From Flavobacteriales bacterium (GTDB lineage Bacteria > Bacteroidota > Bacteroidia > Flavobacteriales_E > Vicingaceae): a stretch of DNA of 64,000 nt. The notes under the pieces are model-generated. The model saw nothing but the letters and a program-made list of their open reading frames with translations. It made no database searches and was not told the origin of the DNA. The DNA lies in the NCBI GenBank assembly GCA_905339165.1, contig CAJPFH010000003.1, positions 116,226-180,225 on the forward strand, written 5' to 3'. Every line of letters begins with the position of its first letter. Within the stretch, counting starts at the first letter, position 1. Below, piece after piece: positions 7,964 to 17,206 of this stretch. Made by a program: the position numbers and the translations under genes.

Positions 7964-9028
7964 TTATTCAGCAATAATCATTTTCATAGTTAAACGGTGA
8001 CCGTTTGTAGCCAAAGAGTAGAAATAAATTCCTGGAGCTAAATCCCCTTTGTTGAAATCTACGTTGTAGGTTTTTCCGGCAGCTTTCACACCTTCGTCAA
8101 AATAAATTCTTTTTCCTTGGGCATCAATAATTTCAAAAGAAGCCATCATATTTTCTTTTACGCTGTAAGAAATGCGGGTAAAATCAGTTGATGGGTTTGG
8201 TACGTTTTGATAAAGCATTGCACCTTTTAAGTTGTAATCTTCGGGCATACCTACTTTGGTTTGAACACATGGCCAAATAGCAGGGATATTCAATGCCCAA
8301 CTTTGCCAAGCATCATAGAAACGAACCCAATCAAGTTGTCCGGGTAAGTAATATTGGAAAACATAATCCTGAGCATTGGTATAAGTTACAGAAGGGTTAT
8401 CAGCAGAAAGAACAAATCCTACAGTATCACCTGCTGCGTAGCAAGCTGTCCAGTTAAGAAATACACCCCAGTTGCCAGAGTTTGCTTCGATGTTAGCAGG
8501 AGTTTGAAGTGGCATATACACAAAGCCAGCCGCACCATTTGAGTTTGTATCAATTGCGGCAACGGTAGTAGAACCATTACCACCCACTTGGGTTAAAGGA
8601 GCCGGACCTGAAAAGACGGGTACCCCACCTTGAGAATACGAAGTTGTGCCATCAATTTTTAATACTTTAGAAACAATAGTAGAGTTTCCTGCACCAGGGT
8701 AGTCTTTTACTCCTAACCAAGCCAATATACCTTCAACAGTATATTTTCCGTAGTTAATGTACCCTACAAAAGCACCGTGTGAATTTCCGGGAGTTCCGGT
8801 TACCCAATAGGTTCCGTTCACGTAACCATCGGCACCATTAATGCCAAAAATTTGAGCTTGTCCGGCATTCAAAAATTCGTCTAAACCTAGAGTGTCATCA
8901 ACTGCTTTGTTGTTTTCCATCTTGGCTTTCATTGTTTTTGCAGTGTAGTGCTGCATAGGTGCTTCAATATTTTGTGCAAATAATCCGCAACTTATCAATG
9001 AAGCAGCAATAAAGTAGATTTTTTTCAT
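7964..9028 (-). CDS. Secreted protein with T9SS type A C-terminal sorting domain, paralog of neighbour
   Basis: 354 residues. Signal peptide 1-18 ending GLFAQN, an uncharacterised beta-rich central domain, and a type A sorting domain from about residue 270 (LYQNVPNPSTDFTRISY, FEIIDAQGKRIYF, LAPGIYFYSL, TMKMIIAE). The sorting domain is well conserved so T9SS export is a strong inference. No enzyme motif is visible; the domain shares an L.WLGxK and an IDTxSxG...CYAAGDTVGF pattern with the downstream neighbour. It has its own terminator (7912-7942) and a candidate promoter box at 9053-9060, so is probably monocistronic and may be well expressed. Confidence 0.88.
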   Translation of the reverse strand: MKKIYFIAASLISCGLFAQNIEAPMQHYTAKTMKAKMENNKAVDDTLGLDEFLNAGQAQIFGINGADGYVNGTYWVTGTPGNSHGAFVGYINYGKYTVEGILAWLGVKDYPGAGNSTIVSKVLKIDGTTSYSQGGVPVFSGPAPLTQVGGNGSTTVAAIDTNSNGAAGFVYMPLQTPANIEANSGNWGVFLNWTACYAAGDTVGFVLSADNPSVTYTNAQDYVFQYYLPGQLDWVRFYDAWQSWALNIPAIWPCVQTKVGMPEDYNLKGAMLYQNVPNPSTDFTRISYSVKENMMASFEIIDAQGKRIYFDEGVKAAGKTYNVDFNKGDLAPGIYFYSLATNGHRLTMKMIIAE

Positions 9029-9052
9029 AATTTATTAATTTTAGTTTGACCA

Positions 9053-9060
9053 CAAATTTA
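9053..9060 (-). promoter_or_regulatory. Candidate minus-7 box TAAATTTG for T9SS cargo gene
   Basis: TAnnTTTG match on the minus strand 24 bp before the ATG of 7964-9028. No minus-33 TTG at normal spacing; the region upstream is the gcvP terminator. Confidence 0.45.
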
Positions 9061-9070
9061 AATAAAAAAA

Positions 9071-9094
9071 AACAATGGTGAGTACTCCATTGTT
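9071..9094 (-). terminator. Terminator downstream of gcvP
   Basis: AACAATGG (9071-9078) pairs with CCATTGTT (9087-9094) around an 8-base loop; A and T runs extend the stem on both sides and give a long U-tract on the minus strand. It is 44 bp past the gcvP stop. Confidence 0.85.
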
Positions 9095-9137
9095 TTTTTT
9101 TATTTATCTCAACACTTTTTATTATAAAAAGAGGATG

Positions 9138-12011
9138 CTAGGCTTCAGCCTTTTCGTATTCTTCTATAGGTAAACAGCTACAAACTAGATTTCTGTCGCC
9201 ATAAGCATTATCTACTCTTCTTACACTTGGCCAAAATTTATTTTGTTTAACAAAAGCAACCGGATAAGCAGCTTTTTCGCGTGTATAGCTGTGTGGCCAA
9301 TTGCTGTTTATAAGGCAATCGGCTGTATGTGGTGAGTTTTTTAATACGTTATCGGTTTTATCGGCTAACCCTTCTGCAATTTCATCTATTTCTTTTCGAA
9401 TTTGGATAAGGGCAGAAATGAACTTATCTAACTCCGATTTGGGTTCGCTTTCAGTGGGTTCTACCATAATGGTATCGTGTACGGGAAAGGATACCGTAGG
9501 GGCGTGATATCCATAATCCATTAGGCGTTTTGCGATATCGCCCACTTCAACTCCAGAAGTACTTTTAAACTGGTGGCAATCTAAAATCATTTCGTGTGCT
9601 ACTCTTCCGTTTTTATTGGTATAAAGAGTTTTGTAGTGGTTTTGCAAACAAGATTTAATGTAGTTGGCATTTAATATGGCATACTTGGTTGATTGGGTTA
9701 GCCCTTCGGCACCTAACATTCTTATATATCCATATGAAATAAGAAGAACGAGTGCACTACCGTAAGGTGCTGCCGAAACAGCCGTAATAGCATTTTCTCC
9801 TCCGGTTTTTAGTACCGGGTTGGAAGGTAAAAATGGAGCTAAGTGTTTGGCAACGCAAATAGGGCCAACTCCGGGGCCTCCGCCACCATGAGGAATGGCA
9901 AATGTTTTGTGCAAGTTTAAATGACACACATCGGCACCAATATTTGCAGGGCTTGTTAATCCTACTTGTGCATTCATGTTAGCTCCATCCATATACACTT
10001 GGCCTCCGTATTTGTGTATTATTTTAGTAATTTCCTTAATACCCTCTTCGTAAACCCCATGTGTTGAGGGGTAGGTAACCATCAGGCAAGATAGGTTATC
10101 CTTGTATTGATCGGCTTTGGTCTTTAAATCAGAAATATCAATGTTGCCTTTATCATCACATTTTACTACTACCACTTGCATTCCGGCCATAACAGCACTA
10201 GCAGGGTTTGTTCCGTGTGCCGATGAAGGAATGAGCGAAATGGTTCTGTGTGCATCGCCACGACTCAGGTGGTAAGCTCTGATAACCATTAGACCTGCGT
10301 ATTCTCCCTGTGCTCCCGAGTTAGGTTGAAGAGAGGTGGCATAAAAACCTGTAATTTTTGAAAGGTATTTTTCTAAATTCGAAATAAGTTTTTGGTAACC
10401 TGCTGCTTGTTCCTTAGGCACAAAAGGGTGAATGTTTGCCCAGTTGCTCCAGCCTAAGGGAATTAATTCCGATGCGGCATTTAATTTCATGGTGCATGAG
10501 CCCAAAGAAATCATAGAATGAACTAAGGAAATGTCTTTGTTTTCAAGACTTTTGATATATCGCATCATTTCCGTTTCAGAATGGTAGGTGTTAAAAACGG
10601 GGTGTGTAAGAAATGCCGATTTTCTTTTTAATTCGGAAGGATACAGATGTTTTGGAACAACTTGAACAATGGGTGGTATGGTTATTCCTTTGGTTTCAGA
10701 AAGGATAGAAGTAATCCGGTTTAGGTCTTCTGTTGTTGTAGTTTCATCTAGAGTAATGCATACGCTATGGTCGATATTGTATCTGAAATTTATTTTATTT
10801 TTCTCGGAAACTGCTTTTAGCTTTTGTGGGTCAAAAGTTCCTGAGGCAAAGTGCAGGGTATCGAAAAAAGTTTTATGAGTGGGGTAAATGCCGACAGAAG
10901 ACAGAGCCTCGGCTAGTGCAGCAGTATGGTTATGCACAGTTTGGGCAATATTGCAGACTCCTTCTTTCCCATGATATACAGCATACATTCCGGCCATTAC
11001 GGCAAGCAATACTTGTGCGGTACAAATATTAGAGGTGGCTTTGTCTCTTTTAATATGCTGTTCGCGTGTTTGAAGGGCCATGCGTAATGCACGGTTTCCG
11101 GAGGCATCAATAGAAACGCCAATAATTCTTCCGGGAATAGCACGTTTAAATTCATCTTTTACGGAAAGATAGGCTGCATGAGGCCCCCCGTACCCCATAG
11201 GAATGCCAAAGCGTTGTGTAGAGCCTAGTACCGCATCGGCTCCCCACTCCCCGGGAGGAGTTAAGATAGCTAAACTAAGTATATCGGCAGCTACAGCTAC
11301 ATAAAGGTGAGAGGCATGTGCTTTTTGAACAAATGAAGAATAATTAAAAACTTCTCCATTGGCAGCAGGATATTGTATAATGGCACCAAAGAATGTGGAG
11401 TCGAATTGAATGTTTTCATGATTGCCAATTACGGGTTCTATTCCAAGAGGAAGAGCCCTTGTTTTTATTACATCGATGGTTTGTGGAAAGCATTGTTCTG
11501 AAACAAAAAATTTAGTAGCGTTCGATTGCTTAGCTTCTTTTGTTCTGTTATTATAAAACATAATCATAGCTTCCGATGCGGCAGTGGCCTCATCTAATAA
11601 GGAAGCGTTAGCAATGGGTAAGCCGGTAAGGTCGCTTACCATAGTTTGAAAATTTAAAAGGGCTTCTAATCGTCCTTGCGATATTTCTGCCTGATAAGGA
11701 GTGTAGGCGGTGTACCACCCCGGATTTTCTAAAATATTCCGTTTGATAACATTGGGCAAAATGGTATTGTAATATCCTAAACCGATGTACGATTTGTACG
11801 TTTTATTTTTGCTTCCTAACTCTTCAATATGGTTCATGTATTCGTATTCGCTCATTGCTTCGGGCAGCGAAAGCGTTTTTTTTAATCGAATAGAGGAAGG
11901 TATGGTTTGATCTATTAATTCATCTAAAGAGTTTACGCCCGTTTTTTCCAACATTTGTTGTAAGTCGTTATATCTCGGACCGATGTGACGTGATGCAAAA
12001 TTTGTGTTCAT
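9138..12011 (-). CDS. gcvP: Glycine dehydrogenase (decarboxylating), P protein
   Basis: 957 residues, the full single-chain P protein (N- and C-halves fused, as in E. coli and Bacteroidota). It opens [17 protein letters not shown], a hallmark of GcvP, and the PLP lysine is K702 in [16 protein letters not shown]. It decarboxylates glycine and passes the aminomethyl group to lipoyl-GcvH in the glycine cleavage system, in the cytoplasm. The other subunits (GcvT, GcvH) are not in this window. Own promoter candidate (12038-12045) and terminator (9071-9094) suggest a single-gene unit; no glycine riboswitch is visible in the very short leader. Confidence 0.98.
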   Translation of the reverse strand: MNTNFASRHIGPRYNDLQQMLEKTGVNSLDELIDQTIPSSIRLKKTLSLPEAMSEYEYMNHIEELGSKNKTYKSYIGLGYYNTILPNVIKRNILENPGWYTAYTPYQAEISQGRLEALLNFQTMVSDLTGLPIANASLLDEATAASEAMIMFYNNRTKEAKQSNATKFFVSEQCFPQTIDVIKTRALPLGIEPVIGNHENIQFDSTFFGAIIQYPAANGEVFNYSSFVQKAHASHLYVAVAADILSLAILTPPGEWGADAVLGSTQRFGIPMGYGGPHAAYLSVKDEFKRAIPGRIIGVSIDASGNRALRMALQTREQHIKRDKATSNICTAQVLLAVMAGMYAVYHGKEGVCNIAQTVHNHTAALAEALSSVGIYPTHKTFFDTLHFASGTFDPQKLKAVSEKNKINFRYNIDHSVCITLDETTTTEDLNRITSILSETKGITIPPIVQVVPKHLYPSELKRKSAFLTHPVFNTYHSETEMMRYIKSLENKDISLVHSMISLGSCTMKLNAASELIPLGWSNWANIHPFVPKEQAAGYQKLISNLEKYLSKITGFYATSLQPNSGAQGEYAGLMVIRAYHLSRGDAHRTISLIPSSAHGTNPASAVMAGMQVVVVKCDDKGNIDISDLKTKADQYKDNLSCLMVTYPSTHGVYEEGIKEITKIIHKYGGQVYMDGANMNAQVGLTSPANIGADVCHLNLHKTFAIPHGGGGPGVGPICVAKHLAPFLPSNPVLKTGGENAITAVSAAPYGSALVLLISYGYIRMLGAEGLTQSTKYAILNANYIKSCLQNHYKTLYTNKNGRVAHEMILDCHQFKSTSGVEVGDIAKRLMDYGYHAPTVSFPVHDTIMVEPTESEPKSELDKFISALIQIRKEIDEIAEGLADKTDNVLKNSPHTADCLINSNWPHSYTREKAAYPVAFVKQNKFWPSVRRVDNAYGDRNLVCSCLPIEEYEKAEA

Positions 12012-12037
12012 AACAATATATTTTTTTAATTGGGAAA

Positions 12038-12045
12038 CAAATATA
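12038..12045 (-). promoter_or_regulatory. Candidate minus-7 box TATATTTG for gcvP
   Basis: TAnnTTTG match on the minus strand, 26 bp before the gcvP ATG. It faces the plus-strand box at 12106-12113, making the 12012-12130 gap a divergent promoter region. Confidence 0.5.
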
Positions 12046-12105
12046 GAACTATTCTAAGGCAGGCGGTTTTTTTGTTTAAAAATTTCTTAGCCTCATTTCT
12101 ATTGC

Positions 12106-12113
12106 TAAATTTG
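12106..12113 (+). promoter_or_regulatory. Candidate minus-7 box TAAATTTG for the kynurenine operon
   Basis: TAnnTTTG match 17 bp before the ATG at 12131, so the 5-prime leader would be about 10-13 bases. No minus-33 TTG at standard spacing. Confidence 0.45.
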
Positions 12114-12130
12114 GCGAATATTCATTATGA

Positions 12131-12757
12131 ATGAAACATTTAATTTATATTTTACTATTTCTTAGTAACTTATTTCTGTTGTGCAAGCTCAATGCTCAGG
12201 ACAAAATACTACTCCTGACCGGAAAAGAAATAACCGGAAAGGTGTTAACAGAAACCGAGTATGAACTAAAGTATGAATACCAAAGAAAAACGGAATTGAG
12301 AGAACAATTGATAGAAAAGTACAGGGTTTTTTCTTACACCCAAAATGGTAGAGAGGTAGTAGTTTATAAACAAGATTCAAGCATGGGAAATTATTTACCC
12401 GAAGAAGATATGAAACACTTTATATACGGTGAAAAAGATGCCGATTTGGGGTATAAACCCACAGCAAGTGTTATTGGAGGAGTTATTGTAGGCGGAGCTG
12501 CCGGTGCTTATATGGGCTACGATGGAGGAATCATTTTAATTGCCACCCCTTTTGTTTACACCGCTTTTCAGCTATTGCCTAAAATTAAAGTAAATGTCAA
12601 TAGGGTAACTAATAAAGGATATTTGATTAAAGAAAATTATTTGTATGGTTATGAAAGAGTGGCACGCTCCAGAAAAGTGCAGCGTTCTTTATTAAGCAGT
12701 GTAATAGGCTTTGGGCTTGGTTTTGCCGTTTCTTCCGTTATTGTAAATAATCAATAA
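12131..12757 (+). CDS. Unknown exported protein with glycine-zipper segment
   Basis: 208 residues, not recognised. A signal peptide covers 1-22 (ends KLNAQD). Residues about 23-95 form a charged beta-rich domain with repeated Lys/Glu; around 115-135 a glycine-zipper stretch (SVIGGVIVGGAAGAYMG) suggests membrane insertion or self-association, and a second hydrophobic segment lies near the C-terminus (VIGFGLGFAVSSVIV). Probably anchored in the envelope. It is the first gene of a tight five-gene run with the UbiA-like gene 9 bp downstream, so it may share the kynurenine-linked role of that operon, but no function can be given. Start chosen at the ATG leading directly into the signal peptide; an upstream ATG at 12127 is out of frame. 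Confidence 0.75.
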   Translation: MKHLIYILLFLSNLFLLCKLNAQDKILLLTGKEITGKVLTETEYELKYEYQRKTELREQLIEKYRVFSYTQNGREVVVYKQDSSMGNYLPEEDMKHFIYGEKDADLGYKPTASVIGGVIVGGAAGAYMGYDGGIILIATPFVYTAFQLLPKIKVNVNRVTNKGYLIKENYLYGYERVARSRKVQRSLLSSVIGFGLGFAVSSVIVNNQ

Positions 12758-12766
12758 TTTTTTATT

Positions 12767-13591
12767 TTGCTTTTTTCTTTGCTTATCCGTTTAAATGTGT
12801 GGGTGGCATTGGGCGCAATGTTTCTGTGTATATTGTATTTTCAAGTCTTTGCATCTTCTCAGAATGAATACGCACCTCTATTTATTTTTTTTTCGGTACT
12901 AGCCTTATACAATTTGCAAAGATTGTACATTCTCAGAAAATACCCTTCATTAATTGAGTTTGAAAGATGGAAATGGTATGGTAAAAATAGTAAAGCACTA
13001 TTGACTGTGGCTCTTGTTGCTTCAATGGCTTGTGCTCTTCTTTTTTTTACATTTACACATATTGTACAATACTTTATTTTATTAATGGTAGCCTTGTCTA
13101 TATTTTATGTGTATGTGCCTCGTTTGCTCCCCAAAGGTGTAAGATCACTACCGGTGGCTAAAACCATTTCTGTTGCTTTGGCTTGGACAATAGCTTCCGT
13201 TGGATTGCCCTATTATTCAAATGCCGAAATAAATCATCATGCAATTATTTACGGAGCAGAGATGTTCTTCTTTATTTTTTCGGTTACACAACCATTTGAT
13301 ATTCGAGATATGGAAGTAGATAAAAGTACTAATACAAACACGCTTCCCAGATTAATTGGAGTGAGTAAAACTAAAATTATTTGTATTATCTCTCTTTCTC
13401 TATCTCTTGCATTTGGCCTGATGAGTGAACAAAAGGCATACAGCATAGGAGCTGTTTTCTCGGTCATTTATGCGGCTATTTTTATTTTAAAGGCTACTCA
13501 AAATAAAAGCGAATACTACTTTTCTTTTTTTTTAGAGTCTACTTTGATGGCCCGTTTTTTATTCTTTTATATGGCAAAAGGTTTCTTTTAA
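12767..13591 (+). CDS. UbiA-superfamily-like integral membrane protein with degenerate first Asp motif
   Basis: 274 residues from a TTG start, about eight to nine membrane segments. The second UbiA Asp-rich motif is present as FDIRDMEVDKSTNTNTLPRL (residues about 182-201), with the Thr-Leu-Pro typical of the family, and the preceding GVRSLPVAKTISVALAW fits the UbiA core. The first motif (NDxxDxxxD) is replaced by LYNLQRLYI near residue 49, so the Mg-pyrophosphate site looks incomplete. Real UbiA enzymes attach prenyl chains to aromatic rings. It is 22 bp upstream of kynU, whose pathway makes the aromatic 3-hydroxyanthranilate. TTG is used because no upstream ATG exists; the alternative ATG at 12818 would remove the first membrane segment. 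Confidence 0.7.
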   Translation: MLFSLLIRLNVWVALGAMFLCILYFQVFASSQNEYAPLFIFFSVLALYNLQRLYILRKYPSLIEFERWKWYGKNSKALLTVALVASMACALLFFTFTHIVQYFILLMVALSIFYVYVPRLLPKGVRSLPVAKTISVALAWTIASVGLPYYSNAEINHHAIIYGAEMFFFIFSVTQPFDIRDMEVDKSTNTNTLPRLIGVSKTKIICIISLSLSLAFGLMSEQKAYSIGAVFSVIYAAIFILKATQNKSEYYFSFFLESTLMARFLFFYMAKGFF

Positions 13592-13597
13592 GTTTTT

Positions 13598-13605
13598 TAC
13601 CTTTG
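13598..13605 (+). promoter_or_regulatory. Candidate minus-7 box TACCTTTG before kynU
   Basis: TAnnTTTG match ending only 8 bp before the kynU ATG. If used, the kynU transcript would be leaderless or nearly so and independent of the two genes upstream. Confidence 0.4.
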
Positions 13606-13613
13606 GCAAATAG

Positions 13614-14906
13614 ATGAATTTTAATATGGATTATAGAAACGACATAGGATTTGCTTTATCAGCCGATGCTACCGACCCACTTTATAAGTTTAGAAAAGAA
13701 TTTTTGTTCCCTCAACACAACAGCAAAGAGGTAATTTATTTTACAGGCAATTCTTTGGGTTTGCAGCCTATTTCGGTAAAGCAGGCACTATTCAACGAAT
13801 TAAACGATTGGGAGAAGTATGGTGTAGAAGGCCATTTCAAAGCAAAAAATCCATGGTTTTCTTACCACGAAATGTTTAAAGAACCACTTACCCATTTGGT
13901 AGGGTCGCTACCACACGAGGTAACCGTAATGAACGGATTAACGGTAAACATCCATTTATTGATGGTTTCTTTTTATCAGCCACAAGGTAAACGTACCAAA
14001 ATACTATGTGAAGCCAAACCCTTCCCGTCTGATTATTACGCCATCGAATCGCAACTTAAATTTCATGGATTAAATACAAAGGAACATTTAATAGAAGTAC
14101 ATCCCAGAGAGGGAGAGCATACCATAAAACACGAAGATATTTTAAGAGCCATAGAAGAAAATAAAAACGAGTTGGCTTTAGTATTTATTGGAGGAGTAAA
14201 CTATTATACCGGGCAGGTATTTAATATCAAAGAAATTACACAAGCGGCTCATAAGGCGGGTGCCTATGCCGGTTTCGATTTAGCCCATGCTACAGGAAAT
14301 ATTCAATTAAATTTGCACGAATGGAACGTAGATTTTGCTGCATGGTGTTCTTATAAATATTTAAATTCCGGACCAGGAAGTGTATCCGGAATTTTTGTTC
14401 ATGAAAAATTTGCAAACAACAGAGAATTGCCTCGTTTTGCCGGTTGGTGGGGCTATCCGGCTAATAAACGGTTTTTAATGGAACCCGGATTTACACCTGC
14501 CCACGGAGCCGATGGTTGGCAACTGAGCAATGCCGCTGTTTTTGCTATGGCTCCGCACAAAGTAGCGTTAGAGGTGTTTGCAAAAGCAGGGTTTGATGCA
14601 TTGTGCGAAAAAAGAAACCGTCTTACGGGCTATTTAGAATATATTATTGATACGGTGTGTGCCGAAAATAAAAATGCCAATCTGCAAATCATTACTCCAA
14701 GAAACATATCCGAACGTGGTTGTCAGTTATCTGTGTTAACAGGAAACAATGGAAAGAAAATTTTTGATTATTTGAGCGACAACGGTGTAATTGCCGACTG
14801 GAGAGAACCCAATGTAATTCGCCTTGCTCCGGTTCCATTATACAACTCCTTTGAAGATGTATTTGTATTTGGCCAACTACTTAACAACGCATTTAAAAAT
14901 AGATAG
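13614..14906 (+). CDS. kynU: Kynureninase
   Basis: 430 residues, the usual length. PLP-dependent fold I enzyme: FDLAHATGN with D222, then WCSYKYLNSGPGS with the Schiff-base lysine K248, and a long GWWGYPAN segment typical of kynureninase. It hydrolyses 3-hydroxykynurenine to 3-hydroxyanthranilate and alanine (or kynurenine to anthranilate) in the cytoplasm. The kmo gene follows after 3 bp, so 3-hydroxykynurenine is the expected substrate. Two start codons are possible (13614 and the Met at residue 5). No tryptophan dioxygenase, formamidase or 3-hydroxyanthranilate dioxygenase lies in the window. Confidence 0.97.
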   Translation: MNFNMDYRNDIGFALSADATDPLYKFRKEFLFPQHNSKEVIYFTGNSLGLQPISVKQALFNELNDWEKYGVEGHFKAKNPWFSYHEMFKEPLTHLVGSLPHEVTVMNGLTVNIHLLMVSFYQPQGKRTKILCEAKPFPSDYYAIESQLKFHGLNTKEHLIEVHPREGEHTIKHEDILRAIEENKNELALVFIGGVNYYTGQVFNIKEITQAAHKAGAYAGFDLAHATGNIQLNLHEWNVDFAAWCSYKYLNSGPGSVSGIFVHEKFANNRELPRFAGWWGYPANKRFLMEPGFTPAHGADGWQLSNAAVFAMAPHKVALEVFAKAGFDALCEKRNRLTGYLEYIIDTVCAENKNANLQIITPRNISERGCQLSVLTGNNGKKIFDYLSDNGVIADWREPNVIRLAPVPLYNSFEDVFVFGQLLNNAFKNR

Positions 14907-14909
14907 AGA

Positions 14910-16247
14910 ATGAAAAATATTACCATTGTTGGCGGAGGTTTAGTGGGAAGTTTACTCGCCATTTTTTTAGCCAAAAAAGGATATAATATAAACGTATATG
15001 AGAGAAGACCTGATTTAAGAAAAACAAATATACTGGCAGGCCGTTCTATTAATCTTGTAATATCGCACCGTGGGTGGAATGCTATACAGGCTGCAGGGTT
15101 AGAAGAGGAAATAAAAAAAATTACGGTTCCGGTATATGCCCGCATTACACATGATGTGCACGGTAATCAAACCAAACATCCGTATTCTATAGAGAATAAA
15201 GCAATATGGTCGGTTTCCCGGGGTGGGCTTAATGCTCAATTACTAGACATAGCAGAAAAATTTCCAAATGTTTCCATACACTTTAACCATAAATGCACAG
15301 ATGTAGATTTAGACCATGCTTCTGCCACTTTTGAACACACTGAAAATGGTAAAAACATAGATGTTGCAGCAGATTTACTTTTTGGGGCAGACGGGGCTTA
15401 TTCGCTCGTAAGGCAAAAAATGATGCAAAAAGATCGGTTTAATTTTTCTATCGAATATATTGAACATGGATACAAAGAACTGGTTATTCCCGCCCATGCC
15501 GATGGAACACATCAATTAGATAAAAATGGTTTGCACATATGGCCAAGGCGTGAGTTTATGCTGATGGCCTTAGCTAATACCGATGGCAGTTTTACATGTA
15601 CACTTTTCTTTCCGTACGAAGGGGAACACTCTTTCGACAAAATTAAAAATGAAAACGATTTAATCCATTTTTTTAAAGAAGTGTTCCCCGATGCAATTGA
15701 TTTAATGCCCACTTTAGTACATGATTTTTTTGAGAATAAAACCTCTTCGTTAGCTATTGTACGCTGTTCTCCTTGGGTGCATAAAGGCAAAGTGGCACTT
15801 ATAGGCGATGCGGCTCATGCCATTGTTCCTTTTTATGGCGAGGGTATGAATTGTGGATTTGAAGATTGTTTTGTATTTAATTCTTTGCTCGAAAAAATAG
15901 ACGATACAGACATGGAATCTCTGCTTATGGCCTATCATCAATTAAGAAAACCCAATGGAGATGCTATAGCAGAGTTATCGCTCCGAAATTTTATAGAGAT
16001 GCGGCATCTGGTAGCAGAACCTTCGTTTATGCTTAGAAAAAAAATAGAAGATAAAATGCAGAAAAAATATCCTCACAAATGGCTTCCGTTATACTCTCAA
16101 GTAAAATTCAGTAACATACCATACCACGAGGCATTAAGTACCAGTAAAAAACACGATGAAATAATGGATAAAATATTAACCTTAGAAGGCATTGAGGAGA
16201 AATGGAACAGTGCCGAAATTGAAAATAAAATTTTAAATATGTTGTAA
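14910..16247 (+). CDS. kmo: Kynurenine 3-monooxygenase
   Basis: 445 residues, FAD-dependent aromatic hydroxylase. N-terminal dinucleotide fold ITIVGGGLVGSLLA (3-16) with the ribose-binding Glu in VYERRPDLR; DG-type motif LLFGADGAYSLVR; and the second FAD motif ALIGDAAHAIVPFYGEGMNCG, all standard for KMO. A hydrophobic C-terminal tail may associate with membrane. It adds the 3-hydroxyl of L-kynurenine using NADPH and O2. It follows kynU by 3 bp and its stop overlaps the next ATG (TAATG), so the three are translated as a unit. Confidence 0.97.
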   Translation: MKNITIVGGGLVGSLLAIFLAKKGYNINVYERRPDLRKTNILAGRSINLVISHRGWNAIQAAGLEEEIKKITVPVYARITHDVHGNQTKHPYSIENKAIWSVSRGGLNAQLLDIAEKFPNVSIHFNHKCTDVDLDHASATFEHTENGKNIDVAADLLFGADGAYSLVRQKMMQKDRFNFSIEYIEHGYKELVIPAHADGTHQLDKNGLHIWPRREFMLMALANTDGSFTCTLFFPYEGEHSFDKIKNENDLIHFFKEVFPDAIDLMPTLVHDFFENKTSSLAIVRCSPWVHKGKVALIGDAAHAIVPFYGEGMNCGFEDCFVFNSLLEKIDDTDMESLLMAYHQLRKPNGDAIAELSLRNFIEMRHLVAEPSFMLRKKIEDKMQKKYPHKWLPLYSQVKFSNIPYHEALSTSKKHDEIMDKILTLEGIEEKWNSAEIENKILNML

Positions 16248-17185
16248 TGAGAAATTTCTTAAAATATATTTTCTTTCTATTTCTTTTTATCCCCTCACTT
16301 CTAATTGCCCAAAATAAGAAAAAACCAACTAAGAAAACGAAACAGGAATACGGGCATGGACAAGGCTACTTAAACAAAAATAAAAAACGAAACGACTTTG
16401 ATGTTTTTCCCTTAGAAACTAAATATCGATTAGGAGGTTGGTTATTCGGTATAGGCCCAACCTATATGTTGGCTTACCCTGGCGATAAAGATGAAATCGT
16501 TTCTAACCTTACCGATACGGCAGGCTCATCTGTTATATTAAGCAATAATTATGATGCATTACCCCGAGGGCGGTTCGGATTAATGGCAGAACTAGGCTGG
16601 TTTCATTCTTTCCGAAGGCCTAAAGGTATTGAATACATTGATTTTGGATTAAGCTACAAAATGTTGCGTGGTTCGGAAAAGTTTATTCAGCAAAACTGGA
16701 TTAATAATGTTATGTTAAGTGAAACAGAAATAAAACAAACTTTTTCCGACCATTTTCTTTCTCTTCATTTTAATGCAGTAAGCCAACGGCATATTAATGG
16801 CCGCTTATTTATAACCAATGCATTAGGGGTAAACTTCGATTACACTTTAATACCTAATAGAAGTGGAGGTTTGGCATTACCCAAAAACGGAGGGGTAACT
16901 TTTCCTGTACAAATGCCATTGCAGTTACATTATAAATTTGGTTTTGGTATAAGAGCCAAAGAACGATTGTTGATAGTGCCCACTTTAGAAATGCCCGTTT
17001 TTAATATACTGGCTTTTACTCATATTGTTTCTACCCATCCTTATTTTAACAGTAGGTACCGCCCTATGCTAATAAGTGTAAGGTTTATGTTTATTAGAAA
17101 AACTAAAAATGATTGTCCGCCTGTTTACAACCCTGCCGGTGTAGGGCCCGATGGAAAATCACCAAAGTTGAAAGGGGTAGAGTAG
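16247..17185 (+). CDS. Unknown exported protein, probable outer-membrane beta-barrel
   Basis: 312 residues, not recognised by name. Signal peptide 1-21 (ends SLLIAQ), a Lys-rich linker (KKKPTKKTKQE), then alternating hydrophobic/aromatic strands (GGWLFGIGPTYML, FGLMAELGWF, YIDFGLSYKML, LHYKFGFGIRAKE, MLISVRFMF), the pattern of a small beta-barrel of about 8-12 strands. The C-terminal residues (PAGVGPDGKSP) look periplasmic or exposed. Its ATG overlaps the kmo stop by one base (TAATG), so it is the last gene of this run. How it relates to kynurenine metabolism is unknown; transport or simply cotranscription are both possible. Confidence 0.75.
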   Translation: MRNFLKYIFFLFLFIPSLLIAQNKKKPTKKTKQEYGHGQGYLNKNKKRNDFDVFPLETKYRLGGWLFGIGPTYMLAYPGDKDEIVSNLTDTAGSSVILSNNYDALPRGRFGLMAELGWFHSFRRPKGIEYIDFGLSYKMLRGSEKFIQQNWINNVMLSETEIKQTFSDHFLSLHFNAVSQRHINGRLFITNALGVNFDYTLIPNRSGGLALPKNGGVTFPVQMPLQLHYKFGFGIRAKERLLIVPTLEMPVFNILAFTHIVSTHPYFNSRYRPMLISVRFMFIRKTKNDCPPVYNPAGVGPDGKSPKLKGVE

Positions 17186-17206
17186 CTTACTTCTTTTTAC
17201 AAAAAA

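Noticed and set aside
12012..12130. Glycine riboswitch before gcvP
   Set aside because: The promoter box leaves a leader of roughly 20 bases; no paired aptamer structure.
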